A DNA stretch of 64,000 nt from Chloroflexus aggregans DSM 9485 (GCF_000021945.1 NC_011831.1:1088001-1152000); one strand, 5' to 3'; counted from the stretch's first letter, positions 36,334 through 44,378 are shown. Notes: generated from the sequence alone by a model not told the origin. Program-made: numbers and translations.

Positions 36334-37116
36334 CTACGAATGCAAAACTTGTCGATCTTCTGGATCGAGACGGGCGAGTAGGTCTTCGCCTAATCGGGCA
36401 AAGATGCGCTGTGCAAACAACTCCATCCAGATAAACTGGCGCGCGATCAAGACCATGTTGCGGTTGGTAGTGACGGTGGCCGTTGTCGCCAGATGGCCGG
36501 AAGCGATCAGAAACTCTCGCTCATCGGCCACGACGATCAGCGTCTCAACCATGCCGTGCAGCTCGGTCTCGCGTTTGGGGTGGCGCACCACTTGGCCAAA
36601 CGAAAAGGGCGCTTCACCGGTGAGAATCACCCCCAGCGCAACCCCACGCGCATGGGCGGCAGCCAACGCCGGATAGAGTGCTTCAACATCGGCGTCGGTC
36701 AGCACCAGCATCAACTCACGTTCAGCGCCTTCAATCAGATCGCGCGCCGCTGCTAACGCTTCGCGCCGCCCGCTAAAGTTCCACAAGCGGTCATTCTCTT
36801 CGTGCCGAAAGAGCGGCATGAGCTGGTTTCGCAACACCTCGGCCCGCTCATGTGCTTCACGCTCGTACCGGTCGAGCAAAATGGCCGGTGAGATCGGACG
36901 ATACAACGTCGCCTTCTCTTCAACTGACTTGAGAACGGCGCCCCGCGCCTCTAATCGCCCCAACGCCTCGTAGACCATCGACCGCGGCACGCCGGCCAGC
37001 TTGCTGATCTGATAGCCGGTAGCCGGATAGTCGGTCAACAATGCCAAATAGACCCGTGCTTCGTACTCGGTTAGCCCCAGCGCCGTTAATTGTTCGAGTA
37101 AGTTCGTTTCTACCAT
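36334..37116 (-). CDS. TrmB-family transcriptional regulator
   Basis: A 260-residue protein. Residues 8-75 form the TrmB winged helix: LTALGLTEYEARVYLALL, then recognition-helix region KLAGVPRSMVYEALGRLEARG. A short coiled coil follows (about 90-105). The rest is a PLD-like effector domain (LIEGAERELMLVLTDADVEA) as in TrmB regulators, which in known members senses sugars. Here it is followed, after 37 nt, by a P1B metal ATPase, an unusual pairing: such pumps are normally under ArsR, MerR or CsoR control. Its own promoter carries an inverted repeat, so autoregulation is likely. Confidence 0.88.
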   Translation of the reverse strand: MVETNLLEQLTALGLTEYEARVYLALLTDYPATGYQISKLAGVPRSMVYEALGRLEARGAVLKSVEEKATLYRPISPAILLDRYEREAHERAEVLRNQLMPLFRHEENDRLWNFSGRREALAAARDLIEGAERELMLVLTDADVEALYPALAAAHARGVALGVILTGEAPFSFGQVVRHPKRETELHGMVETLIVVADEREFLIASGHLATTATVTTNRNMVLIARQFIWMELFAQRIFARLGEDLLARLDPEDRQVLHS

Positions 37117-37120
37117 AGTT

Positions 37121-37170
37121 GTTCAACTCCGAACTACTAAAAGTGTACCACGCGGCACGAGTTTCGTCAA
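37121..37170 (-). promoter_or_regulatory. Promoter and operator of the trmB-like/ATPase operon
   Basis: TTGACG (37165-37170), 17 nt, TACACT (37142-37147) on the minus strand. GTTC-6 nt-GAAC (37121-37134) lies between the -10 box and the ATG, a position suited to a repressor. Confidence 0.65.
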
Positions 37171-37329
37171 GAGGATCTTTGCAAACGTTGTTCACCACCC
37201 GCAAACAAAGCGGTGATGCAACGCGCCGAAGAAGGTGATCGGCTGGGTTGGGGCGAAACGTTCCGGCAGCCGCTGCGACGAGGAGGAGTGGCCGTGCAGC
37301 GCCTCAGCCAGAAACGCGCGCAACAACTG

Positions 37330-38082
37330 TCATGCCTCACCGGGAGCACCACCGGCGTTGATCGAATCGATGCCACCAACAAAAGCGTGTGGCTGATCGG
37401 GAAAGACGACAAAGCGCGTCGGCACTCCGGCGGCACGCAGATCGCGTTCGAGTCGTTCTACTTCACTCAGCGGAATAGAGGCATCGGCCCCGCCGAAAAT
37501 GCCCAGCACCGGGCCGCGAATCTGGCGCAACGCCTCAGGATCAACTTCCGCCATACCATAGAAGATACCGGTTGCTGCAATCGCCGGGTTGTGGAGTGTG
37601 TAGAGCAGCGACGTGCGACCACCGTAACAAAAACCGATCACGGCGATCCGATCTGCCAACACATCGGGTCGCGCCGTTAGCCACGCGAACACCGCCTCGA
37701 GATCGGCTTGCACCTGTTCGGGTGGTGTCGTCGAAACCTGATGGATCGCGCGTGGGATCCACGTCGTACTCGCACCACGGAAGGTATCGGGGGCGACCAC
37801 CACGTAGCCGTCGGCGGCCAGTGCCGTCGCTTTTTCGATGATGTCGGGTCGCAATCCCCACCACTCGTGGATCATAATCACCGCCGGATGTGGGCCGGGC
37901 GTGGCCGGCTCGGCAACAAATGCCCGGATCGGGCCGGCGGGGCCGGGAATCGTAACATTGGTTAGCTCCTCCACCCGCCCACTTCCGATTACCGCATCGA
38001 GCGGAATACTCAGTATCACCCCGACGATAGCGATCCCGATCACCAGCCCGATCCACCCTAACACTCGTCTCAGCCGTTGCAC
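37330..38082 (-). CDS. Dienelactone hydrolase family protein, membrane-anchored, possibly cut short by a TGA
   Basis: A 250-residue alpha/beta hydrolase with GTG start and AGGAGG 6 nt upstream. An N-terminal anchor helix (about 8-27) suggests export. HEWWGLRPD (about 72) carries the family Glu, GFCYGGRTS (about 150) the nucleophile Cys, GGADASI the Asp and QPHAF the His, so the active site is complete. The frame ends APGEA-TGA only 16 residues after the His motif. Beyond the TGA the same frame reads QLLRAFLAEALHG, which looks like the missing C-terminal helix with TGA in place of a Trp codon. The open frame then runs on to a stop at 37192-37194. Either a recent nonsense mutation or a natural short form. 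Confidence 0.85.
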   Translation of the reverse strand: MQRLRRVLGWIGLVIGIAIVGVILSIPLDAVIGSGRVEELTNVTIPGPAGPIRAFVAEPATPGPHPAVIMIHEWWGLRPDIIEKATALAADGYVVVAPDTFRGASTTWIPRAIHQVSTTPPEQVQADLEAVFAWLTARPDVLADRIAVIGFCYGGRTSLLYTLHNPAIAATGIFYGMAEVDPEALRQIRGPVLGIFGGADASIPLSEVERLERDLRAAGVPTRFVVFPDQPHAFVGGIDSINAGGAPGEA

Positions 38083-38097
38083 ATCTACCTCCTCACG

Positions 38098-38126
38098 TTG
38101 ACAGACTGCCTATGATCGAGTATACT
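38098..38126 (+). promoter_or_regulatory. tRNA-Arg promoter
   Basis: TTGACA (38098-38103), 17 nt, TATACT (38121-38126), ending 12 nt before the tRNA. Confidence 0.85.
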
Positions 38127-38138
38127 CTGAGACGGAAA

Positions 38139-38215
<77 letters not shown>

Positions 38216-38221
38216 GCAAAG

Positions 38222-38248
38222 AACCCGCCCACAATGGGCGGGTTTTAT
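38222..38248 (+). terminator. Rho-independent terminator after tRNA-Arg
   Basis: AACCCGCCC-ACAAT-GGGCGGGTT followed by TTA, immediately downstream of the tRNA. Confidence 0.85.
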
Positions 38249-38287
38249 CGTGCGAGTGTGGTGACGCGCAACGCATCACCAATCCCA

Positions 38288-39163
38288 TTACAGCGTCCCG
38301 CTCAAGATAACCTCACCTTCACCCGGAGAGGCATTGGTCGCCGGTTCTACCGTCACCATCACCTCGGTAAACGCATTCACCTCTCGCGGTGCGGTCACAA
38401 TCAGCGTTGCGAACCCGGCAGTATCCACCTGAACGGTACCGGCCGCGATCCGCTGGGTACCATCACTCAGCCAAAACCGATAGACGCGATCCGGTTGTAA
38501 CGGCGGCAAACCACTAAACACGACCACCGCCTGTGATTCACCCGGATACATATACATCTCGCCACGTGCCGCCAAACCTGCTTGGGTGGGACGCAGTTCG
38601 CGGGTAGCGACACCGGGGGCACTCACAAACGAGACGAGTAATCGCTCTTGCGCGATTTGCTCGTTCAAGCGAGCGATCTGCTGCTCGTAACGGGCCAGTT
38701 GCCCACTCAACTGTGCCTGTTGTGCCTCTCCGGCAGCAACAGCTTGTTGTAATTCACCGATCGCCGTCAGTAACTGCTGATTGCTCGCCGCAAGGGTTGC
38801 TACTTGTCGTTGCAAGGTCAGTGTCAACCCACCTAAGCCGATGATCACCACGACCAACACCGTCAAGATTGCCGGTGCCGGCCAGCTCGCAGGCCGCGGT
38901 GAGCGCGTTGGGGGCGTTCGCTGCGCTTGATCGGCGGCAATCCGTGCCATGAGCCGATCACGCACATGGGAAGGCGGCTCGACCGGCGCAGCCGCGTATG
39001 GCAACAGCGCGACCGTTTCACGCAACTGTTGTAACTCAGCCCGAGCAGTGGACGACATTGCCAATACCTGCTCGAGTGCAGCCAGATCGGCCGGATCGAG
39101 ACTACCCAATGCCGCTGCTGCCAGCAGGGCGTCAGTCTGCTCTTGCTCAGAGGAGTCCATCAT
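38288..39163 (-). CDS. Anti-sigma factor, RskA-like
   Basis: A 291-residue single-pass membrane protein. The cytoplasmic N-terminal part (about 1-95, AAALGSLDPADLAALEQVLA) is the anti-sigma domain of RskA type without a zinc motif. A single helix (about 103-123, ILTVLVVVIIGLGG) crosses the membrane. A coiled coil follows (about 125-170, QLLTAIGELQQAVAAGEAQQ), then the C-terminal RskA fold (GLPPLQPDRVYRFWLSDG). It holds the neighbouring ECF sigma factor at the membrane until regulated proteolysis releases it. It starts 3 nt after the sigma gene's stop on the same strand, so the two form one operon. Confidence 0.9.
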   Translation of the reverse strand: MMDSSEQEQTDALLAAAALGSLDPADLAALEQVLAMSSTARAELQQLRETVALLPYAAAPVEPPSHVRDRLMARIAADQAQRTPPTRSPRPASWPAPAILTVLVVVIIGLGGLTLTLQRQVATLAASNQQLLTAIGELQQAVAAGEAQQAQLSGQLARYEQQIARLNEQIAQERLLVSFVSAPGVATRELRPTQAGLAARGEMYMYPGESQAVVVFSGLPPLQPDRVYRFWLSDGTQRIAAGTVQVDTAGFATLIVTAPREVNAFTEVMVTVEPATNASPGEGEVILSGTL

Positions 39164-39166
39164 TCA

Positions 39167-39808
39167 TTAACATTCCCGGTGATCGTGATCATCTATACCG
39201 TAGTGAAGCAACGCTTGCTTCAATTTCTGCAAACCAAGCCGAATCCGTGTCTTGATCGTTCCAAGAGGACTTTGTAAATGCTCGGCAATCTCGCGCTGCG
39301 ACAGCCCACCAAAATAAGCCAATTCAATAACTTCACGCTGATCCGGCGGCAAATCAGCCAAGGCGTTGGAAATCAGCCGACGACGTTCTGCTTCCAGTGT
39401 CGCCTGCTCGACATTCTGCATCTGGTCAGGTAGAGACGTCAACAACTCCTCACCGGCACCGGATGTCATTGGGCGAACTTGTCGCCGCCGCAACTCATCA
39501 ATGCAAAGATTGCGGGCAATCCCGAACATCCACGGCAAGAAAGCGCCTTGCATCTGAAACGTAGCCGCCCGCTTCCAAACCCGCCAGAAGGTCTCTTGCA
39601 CAACCTCTTCGGCCGGCTCGGCAGCTCCTAACATTCTCAACGCTAAACCGTAAACGACTCGCGCATGCCGATCGTAAAGCTGAGCGAGCGCTGTACTATC
39701 ACCGGCCGCTACCAGCTCCATCAAAGTTTCATCGCTTAAACGGGCTAACCGAGCCGCATCGTGGGGTTGGGCCACTACCAACCTCTTGTATCGTAATACG
39801 TACATCAC
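39167..39808 (-). CDS. ECF sigma factor, SigK-like
   Basis: A 213-residue sigma-70 family protein. Region 2 (about 32-100) includes LYDRHARVVYGLALRMLG and GIARNLCIDELRRR. Region 4 (about 140-205) includes LPPDQREVIELAYFGGLSQR and LGTIKTRIRLGLQKL. It has no region 1 or 3, as expected for group 4 factors. The GTG at 39808 and ATG at 39805 are both possible starts with no clear ribosome site. A 12-bp inverted repeat covers the start. It works with the RskA-like protein encoded 3 nt downstream. Confidence 0.92.
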   Translation of the reverse strand: MMYVLRYKRLVVAQPHDAARLARLSDETLMELVAAGDSTALAQLYDRHARVVYGLALRMLGAAEPAEEVVQETFWRVWKRAATFQMQGAFLPWMFGIARNLCIDELRRRQVRPMTSGAGEELLTSLPDQMQNVEQATLEAERRRLISNALADLPPDQREVIELAYFGGLSQREIAEHLQSPLGTIKTRIRLGLQKLKQALLHYGIDDHDHREC

Positions 39809-39843
39809 CGCCGATCGGATGCCTCACAATCCGGTGATGTACG
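39799..39843. promoter_or_regulatory. 12-bp inverted repeat over the ECF sigma gene start
   Basis: CGTACATCACCG (39799-39810) and CGGTGATGTACG (39832-39843) are perfect inverse copies 21 nt apart. One arm contains the start codon. A related CGTACATCGGTG lies about 40 nt further out. Operator or translation-blocking hairpin. Confidence 0.55.
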
Positions 39844-39989
39844 AAGATGCTCATTCCCTATTATACACATCTCTTTCAAGCGACGTACATCGGTGCGATT
39901 ATCACGCATCGGTAGACAAGGACCTTGGTTTTCTTCCGTGCATTTTTCAGCAACTTATGGTAGAGTTATATTGAATAACACAAACACGC

Positions 39990-40017
39990 TTGACATACAT
40001 ATTAGTTATGTTATAGT
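39990..40017 (+). promoter_or_regulatory. Promoter of the polyprenyl synthetase gene
   Basis: TTGACA (39990-39995), 16 nt, TATAGT (40012-40017), 130 nt before the start codon. The remaining 339-nt divergent gap shows no other gene. Confidence 0.7.
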
Positions 40018-40147
40018 TGGGATTGTGGCGAATATCACAAGGTGAACGACTTCACCTTGTTGCTCTGGCACATGCACGTCACAGTCATCGGATCGTCGTC
40101 GCCTCCGGCGCCAGACCGGTTCGGCGATCCTAGGAAGGAACAGCCGC

Positions 40148-41233
40148 ATGGCCGGCTACCAACCGCATCTTAATCCGTCGGGATCGGTTTCGCTGCCTGA
40201 GGCGCGCATACCAACAACTCATAGCAGCTACCATACCGGCGAATTACCACCACAAACGGCCGGTGGCTTAGCCGGTATCTTCCACCGGGCCGGTATTTTG
40301 GCCGATCTCGGCGCTATCGAGCAGCGGCTCCTTGAATTAACCCATTCACGAGTTGCCGTCATTAGTGCTGCCGGCGCCCACACAGTACGTTCCGGCGGCA
40401 AGCGACTTCGCGCGGCGCTCGCCGTTTTAGCCGCGCGGCTCGGCCATTACCAGCTCAACCGCGTGATACATCCGGCGGCCGCCGCCGAACTCATCCACGC
40501 CGCCTCGCTCGTTCACGACGATTTAGTCGATCAAGCGAATCGCCGTCGTGGTCAAATCACCGTCCACGCCCGCTGGGATAACGATGTTGCGCTGATGGTC
40601 GGTGACTATTTCTTTGCGCTCGCTGCTGCCGAGATGGCGCGAAGCCCTGATCCGCGTATTATTACATTCTACGCCGAAGCGGTGCAAACCATTTGCGAGG
40701 GTGAATTAAGCCCCGTTACCGTCGCCGAGCCGCTCGACCGTGCTCTGCGCCAGTATCTGTACAAGACCGGAGCGAAGACGGCGGTGTTGTTTGAAGCGGC
40801 ATGTAAAGCTGGGATGGTTTCCGGCGGTGGTAGTGATGATCAAATCTTGGCCCTGGGTCGGTATGGCTACGATCTCGGTATGGCGTTTCAGATTATCGAT
40901 GATGTACTCGATTTTATCGGCGATGAACGCATGCTGGGAAAGCCGGCGGGCAATGATCTGCGGCAAGGAACAATTACCTTACCGCTTATCTACGCGACGG
41001 CGGCATCACCAAACCCCCTTCTCCGCGAGGTTTTGATGCACAATCCGCCACCTGACCCTCTTGTGAGTGAGGTTATTCGTGAAGTCATTGCGGTTGGTGG
41101 GGTGGCCGCCGCCCAAACCGAAGCAGAACGCTATATCGAGCAGGCAATCGCTCATCTCGACATCTTCCCACCTGGTCCGGCTCGCCAGGCGTTAATCGAC
41201 ATTGCACACTTTGTGATTGAACGTAAGATGTAA
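40148..41233 (+). CDS. Polyprenyl diphosphate synthase (trans, IspA/GGPPS/OctPPS family)
   Basis: A 361-residue prenyltransferase with AGGAAGGA about 8 nt upstream. After a 60-residue N-terminal extension it shows SGGKRLRAAL (about 78), the first Asp-rich motif in VHDDLVD (about 122) and the second in IIDDVLD (about 257), both of which bind Mg2+-diphosphate. It condenses isopentenyl diphosphate units into C20 or longer chains used for quinone tails, carotenoids, chlorophyll side chains or glycan carriers. The residues before the first DDxxD (ELIHAASLVH) lack bulky aromatics, which favours a long-chain product, but length cannot be fixed by eye. Single-gene unit with its own promoter and terminator. 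Confidence 0.9.
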   Translation: MAGYQPHLNPSGSVSLPEARIPTTHSSYHTGELPPQTAGGLAGIFHRAGILADLGAIEQRLLELTHSRVAVISAAGAHTVRSGGKRLRAALAVLAARLGHYQLNRVIHPAAAAELIHAASLVHDDLVDQANRRRGQITVHARWDNDVALMVGDYFFALAAAEMARSPDPRIITFYAEAVQTICEGELSPVTVAEPLDRALRQYLYKTGAKTAVLFEAACKAGMVSGGGSDDQILALGRYGYDLGMAFQIIDDVLDFIGDERMLGKPAGNDLRQGTITLPLIYATAASPNPLLREVLMHNPPPDPLVSEVIREVIAVGGVAAAQTEAERYIEQAIAHLDIFPPGPARQALIDIAHFVIERKM

Positions 41234-41275
41234 TAGCACTCAGCGTTCATACGGGCAAAGGCATGGCATGGTTGT

Positions 41276-41311
41276 GGTTGAGACGTCGTTATCGAACGTC
41301 TCAACCTTTTT
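41276..41311 (+). terminator. Rho-independent terminator after the polyprenyl synthetase gene
   Basis: GGTTGAGACGT pairs with ACGTCTCAACC, followed by TTTTT. The remaining gap to 41543 is AT-rich and contains only the promoter of the next gene. Confidence 0.85.
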
Positions 41312-41470
41312 GTTAATGTGGCGCAGGGCTTCGCTACCGCCTGCCCACGCTGCTGCGCTCAATAGGTTGCTGAACCGGACGATCATCGCTTCTAAAGGAA
41401 TTGGCATAAAAAAGAGATATTTTTACATTTTTAAGCCTATATATGTATATGAAATCAGTAATAAAATGAT

Positions 41471-41499
41471 TTGCTAATTTTCCAACTATCGAATATAAT
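41471..41499 (+). promoter_or_regulatory. Promoter of the pseudo-response-regulator gene
   Basis: TTGCTA (41471-41476), 17 nt, TATAAT (41494-41499), 45 nt before the ATG. Confidence 0.65.
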
Positions 41500-41543
41500 A
41501 CGGCACAACAATTCTCTTCCCGCACTTATGAAACACTCTCCCT

Positions 41544-42341
41544 ATGTACCCAACAGTTGCCCTTATTCTCGATCACGACACCAAAGAACGTGTCGCTTTG
41601 AGTGAACTCCTTTATCAATGGACATGGCCATTACTGGCCACCGATAGTTTGACTTCACTTGTATACTATCTCCACGATCCGAGGGTACACCTCTGCCTTG
41701 TTAACACCGAGCTTTTAAGCGATCTATGGCAAGATTTACACACACTCTTGACAACTCTTAGCCCACATCAGCGGCTCGTTCTGAGTGGAAACACGCCATT
41801 ACCCTTGCCCGATCTTCCCGACACCGTTGCATCGCGGATGATCTGTTTACCCTATCTTCCGCCCAAAGATGCCTTACAATCCTTTTTAGCTACGCACCAC
41901 TTGCCTCATCAGGTACTGTCACCCTCGGAGCAGAGCAGATGCCTCCGCGAAAGACCGTGTAGCATGTTTGAGATTGATAGTACACGCCAAATTGCCCGCT
42001 TCTGTGATCGAGATGTGTTCTTGAATCAAGAAGAATTGAGCGTGCTACAGTATCTTACCCTTACAAAAGGTCATATTTATACCTATCGAGACCTGATCGA
42101 TCTGTTTTACCTGAATCATTTGCCTGAAGATCACGCCAGAAAACTGGTACGCGGACGTATGTATTACTTACAAACCAAACTCAATCGCGATAGTAAACAT
42201 ACCGCAATCATAACCTGTGTGCGTGGGGTTGGGTATCGTTTGAGTATACCAATGTGTAAAGCTGGATGCCCCGCGAGTGAGCATTCCGATGGGCACACAG
42301 ATGATAGAGGGGACACAGATGAATACGGATGCGACGGATGA
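41544..42341 (+). CDS. Response-regulator-like protein with degenerate receiver and winged-helix DNA-binding domain
   Basis: A 265-residue protein. Residues 1-120 look like a receiver fold (VALILDHDTKERVALSELLY), but the phosphoacceptor position reads CLVNTELL, with Asn for Asp, and the conserved Lys-Pro is LPYLPP. Phosphorylation is therefore unlikely. Residues 145-236 form an OmpR/PhoB-type winged helix: EELSVLQYLTLTKGHIYTYR, recognition region HARKLVRGRMYYLQTKL and C-terminal hairpin VRGVGYRLSI. The final 29 residues (from MCKAG) are not part of the fold and are encoded by a GGATG-type repeat that has moved the stop codon downstream. No histidine kinase gene is near. Confidence 0.8.
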   Translation: MYPTVALILDHDTKERVALSELLYQWTWPLLATDSLTSLVYYLHDPRVHLCLVNTELLSDLWQDLHTLLTTLSPHQRLVLSGNTPLPLPDLPDTVASRMICLPYLPPKDALQSFLATHHLPHQVLSPSEQSRCLRERPCSMFEIDSTRQIARFCDRDVFLNQEELSVLQYLTLTKGHIYTYRDLIDLFYLNHLPEDHARKLVRGRMYYLQTKLNRDSKHTAIITCVRGVGYRLSIPMCKAGCPASEHSDGHTDDRGDTDEYGCDG

Positions 42342-42600
42342 ACACGGATCACACCTCCGATCGGTGTTCATCCGTCGCATCCGTGTCCCCTCGCGGAAAG
42401 GGCACACGGATGAATACGGATCAGACGGATGAACACGGATCACGCTCCGATCCGTGCTCATCCGTCGCACCCGTCCCCATCCGTGTCCCCTCCATCCGTA
42501 CCCATCCGTCGCATCCGTCCCCATCCGTGTCCCCTCCATCCGTACCCATCCGTCGCATCCGTCCCCATCCGTGTCCTCTCAAATCCGCGTCCCCTTCCGA
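42297..42600. repeat. GGATG hairpin repeats, left flank of the GxxExxY gene
   Basis: An 82-bp imperfect palindrome (42309-42390) opens with GGGGACAC and closes with GTGTCCCC, with arms made of CGGATGAACACGGATCA. A second, similar palindrome covers about 42400-42490. Two tandem copies of a 44-bp unit rich in CATCCGT follow at 42491-42578. Confidence 0.9.
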
Positions 42601-42604
42601 TCTT

Positions 42605-42994
42605 TCAACTCCGTAACCCCCTCTTCCTATCATTCGTAAAAATCTTGCGCGCGAAAGTCGGTCGGGGACCAAAATTCAGCAGCAATCCTACCTCTATCTC
42701 AGTAGCTTTCAGATAATTGAGTAACTGCGCTTGATGCTCTGGACGCAACGCCTCAACCGCTTTCAGTTCCACAATAACACAATATTCCACCAGCAAATCA
42801 GCCACGTACTCGCCTACCAACACACCATCATACACAACGCGAATTGGCATTTGCTGCTGAACGAACAACCCTCGCTTCCGCAGCTCGTAAGCTAGTGAAT
42901 TCTCATAGACTTTCTCAAGAAAGCCATATCCTAATTGATTGTAAACGGTGTAGAAGGATTTGAGAATAATGTCGGTGATAGTTGCATGTAACAT
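42605..42994 (-). CDS. GxxExxY protein (PDDEXK_3-type nuclease fold)
   Basis: A 129-residue protein. GYGFLEKVYENSLAYELRKR (about 21-40) carries the G-x-x-E-x-x-Y signature. The nuclease-like core follows: YVADLLVEYCVIVELKAVEA (about 64-83) gives the D and E-x-K of a PD-(D/E)XK fold, and EHQAQLLNYLKAT is the usual next helix. The family is widespread and usually multicopy; its role is not established. GGATG-rich hairpins flank the gene on both sides, in the space between two convergent core genes. The last residues (NDRKRGLRS) run toward the left repeats. The arrangement suggests a gene that travels with the repeats. Confidence 0.88.
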   Translation of the reverse strand: MLHATITDIILKSFYTVYNQLGYGFLEKVYENSLAYELRKRGLFVQQQMPIRVVYDGVLVGEYVADLLVEYCVIVELKAVEALRPEHQAQLLNYLKATEIEVGLLLNFGPRPTFARKIFTNDRKRGLRS

Positions 42995-43012
42995 GTGTTT
43001 GCTCGCTTTTGT

Positions 43013-43028
43013 TATAGTACACTATAGT
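43013..43028 (-). promoter_or_regulatory. Inverted repeat upstream of the GxxExxY gene
   Basis: TATAGT-AC-ACTATA lies directly before the coding sequence and next to the right repeats, and may overlap a -10 box on the minus strand. Confidence 0.4.
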
Positions 43029-43247
43029 AGCACACGGATGATACGGATCAGACGAATGAACACGGATCACGCCTCTGATCTGTGTTTATCCGTCGCATCC
43101 GTCCCATCCGTGTCCCCCCATCCGTATCCCCTCGCAGCAAGCGCACACGGATGATACGGATCAGACGGATGCACACGGATCACACCTCCGAATCTGTGCT
43201 CATCCGTCGCATCCGTCAAATCCGTGTCCCTCCATCCGTATCCCCTC
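43029..43247. repeat. GGATG hairpin repeats, right flank of the GxxExxY gene
   Basis: Two further palindromic units (about 43033-43132 and 43145-43246). They share the 5' arm GGATGATACGGATCAGACG, a centre near GATCACACCTCCGA and a 3' arm CATCCGTCGCATCCGT, in the same orientation as the left copies. They end exactly at the stop codon of the PAS-STAS gene. Confidence 0.9.
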
Positions 43248-44378
43248 CTACCCCTGACTCCGCAACGCATAGCGTATCCCATCCCGTAAGTCAGCCCGCG
43301 TCACAATCGCACTCAAATCAACCCCCAACGCAACGAGCGTTTGCGCGACATCAGGCCGAATGCCGGTGAGCACTAACCGTGCCCCCAACAAGCGGATCGA
43401 AACCGCACACTGCAATATCGCGTGTGCCACCTGCGTATCGATCACAGGAACACCCGTCACATCGAGCACAACCACCCGTGCTCGCCGCTGTTGAACCGTT
43501 CGCAACAGCACCTCAATCAAACTCGCCACCCGCGTACTGTCAAATGCCCCGATCATCGGCGCCAACAACACGTGCTCCGCCACTTCAAGCAACGGCGTCG
43601 AGAGTTCGGCCAACAGCGCCGCCTGTGCCGCAATCACCTCTTCCCGAATCGTCAACTGCCGACGCAACTCTTCGGCCTGTTTGATGTCGGTAATATCGAT
43701 CCGCAAACCGACAGCCCCACCGTCCGCAGTCCGCCGCTCGACGATCCTGATCCAACGTCCATCGGCAAAGTGCTGCTCAATCGGCGCCAACTCGGCATGC
43801 AACCGCAACCGCTCGGCCACCCACTCGTCAACTCGCCCAATTGCCTCGGCGTACTGGCCGCGCTCAGCACCCAACCTGATAAATTCCGCAAAAGGTCGCC
43901 CCGGCACAATCAGATCGGCACTAATAGCGTATAACTCCCGGTAGCGCCGGTTGCACATAACGATCCGATCTTCAGCATCAAGTAACAGAAAGCCTTCCTC
44001 TAAACTATCCAACGCCCCCAGTATCGTTTCAAGTCGCCGCTCTGCCGCCCGCTGTCCATCGAGCAACGCCGTCACATCTACAAGCTGCGCGACCAATGCC
44101 GATCCACTGCGACGAATCAATACCTGAACATACTTTGATCGATCAGAGCGCAACGGCGCTCCCAACTGTAATAGCGGATCATCAGGCGTAAGTAATGCAA
44201 TCCATTCACGGGCTGCTGCCATATCCGCCGCCTCCCACGCCACTACCTGCGCACATGCATCAACCAGATCAACTGGCGGTTCGGTGACACTACTCCATTC
44301 CAACCATCGCCGGTTGCATTGCACCGAACCATCATCGGGAGCATAGGCCGTCGGTAGTGGCAAATCATCAAGCAACAT
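43248..44378 (-). CDS. PAS-STAS protein, RsbR-like regulator
   Basis: A 376-residue soluble protein. A variable N-terminal sensor region (about 1-115) is followed by a PAS domain (about 118-235, LDSLEEGFLLLDAEDRIVMC and DGRWIRIVERR ... LRIDITDIKQAEE), a short coiled coil, and a STAS domain (about 262-372, TPLLEVAEHVLLAPMIGAFD and VVVLDVTGVPVIDT). This RsbR/RsbS-like form has no kinase domain; the family acts in stressosomes or partner-switching control of sigma factors. The phosphorylatable position in VIDTQVAHA is Thr. No RsbT/RsbW-like kinase is in the window. The TAG stop abuts the GGATG repeats. Confidence 0.85.
   Translation of the reverse strand: MLLDDLPLPTAYAPDDGSVQCNRRWLEWSSVTEPPVDLVDACAQVVAWEAADMAAAREWIALLTPDDPLLQLGAPLRSDRSKYVQVLIRRSGSALVAQLVDVTALLDGQRAAERRLETILGALDSLEEGFLLLDAEDRIVMCNRRYRELYAISADLIVPGRPFAEFIRLGAERGQYAEAIGRVDEWVAERLRLHAELAPIEQHFADGRWIRIVERRTADGGAVGLRIDITDIKQAEELRRQLTIREEVIAAQAALLAELSTPLLEVAEHVLLAPMIGAFDSTRVASLIEVLLRTVQQRRARVVVLDVTGVPVIDTQVAHAILQCAVSIRLLGARLVLTGIRPDVAQTLVALGVDLSAIVTRADLRDGIRYALRSQG

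Noticed and set aside
37213-37680. 155-codon plus-strand frame opposite the dienelactone hydrolase
   Set aside because: Antisense shadow of the hydrolase; no domain and poor composition.
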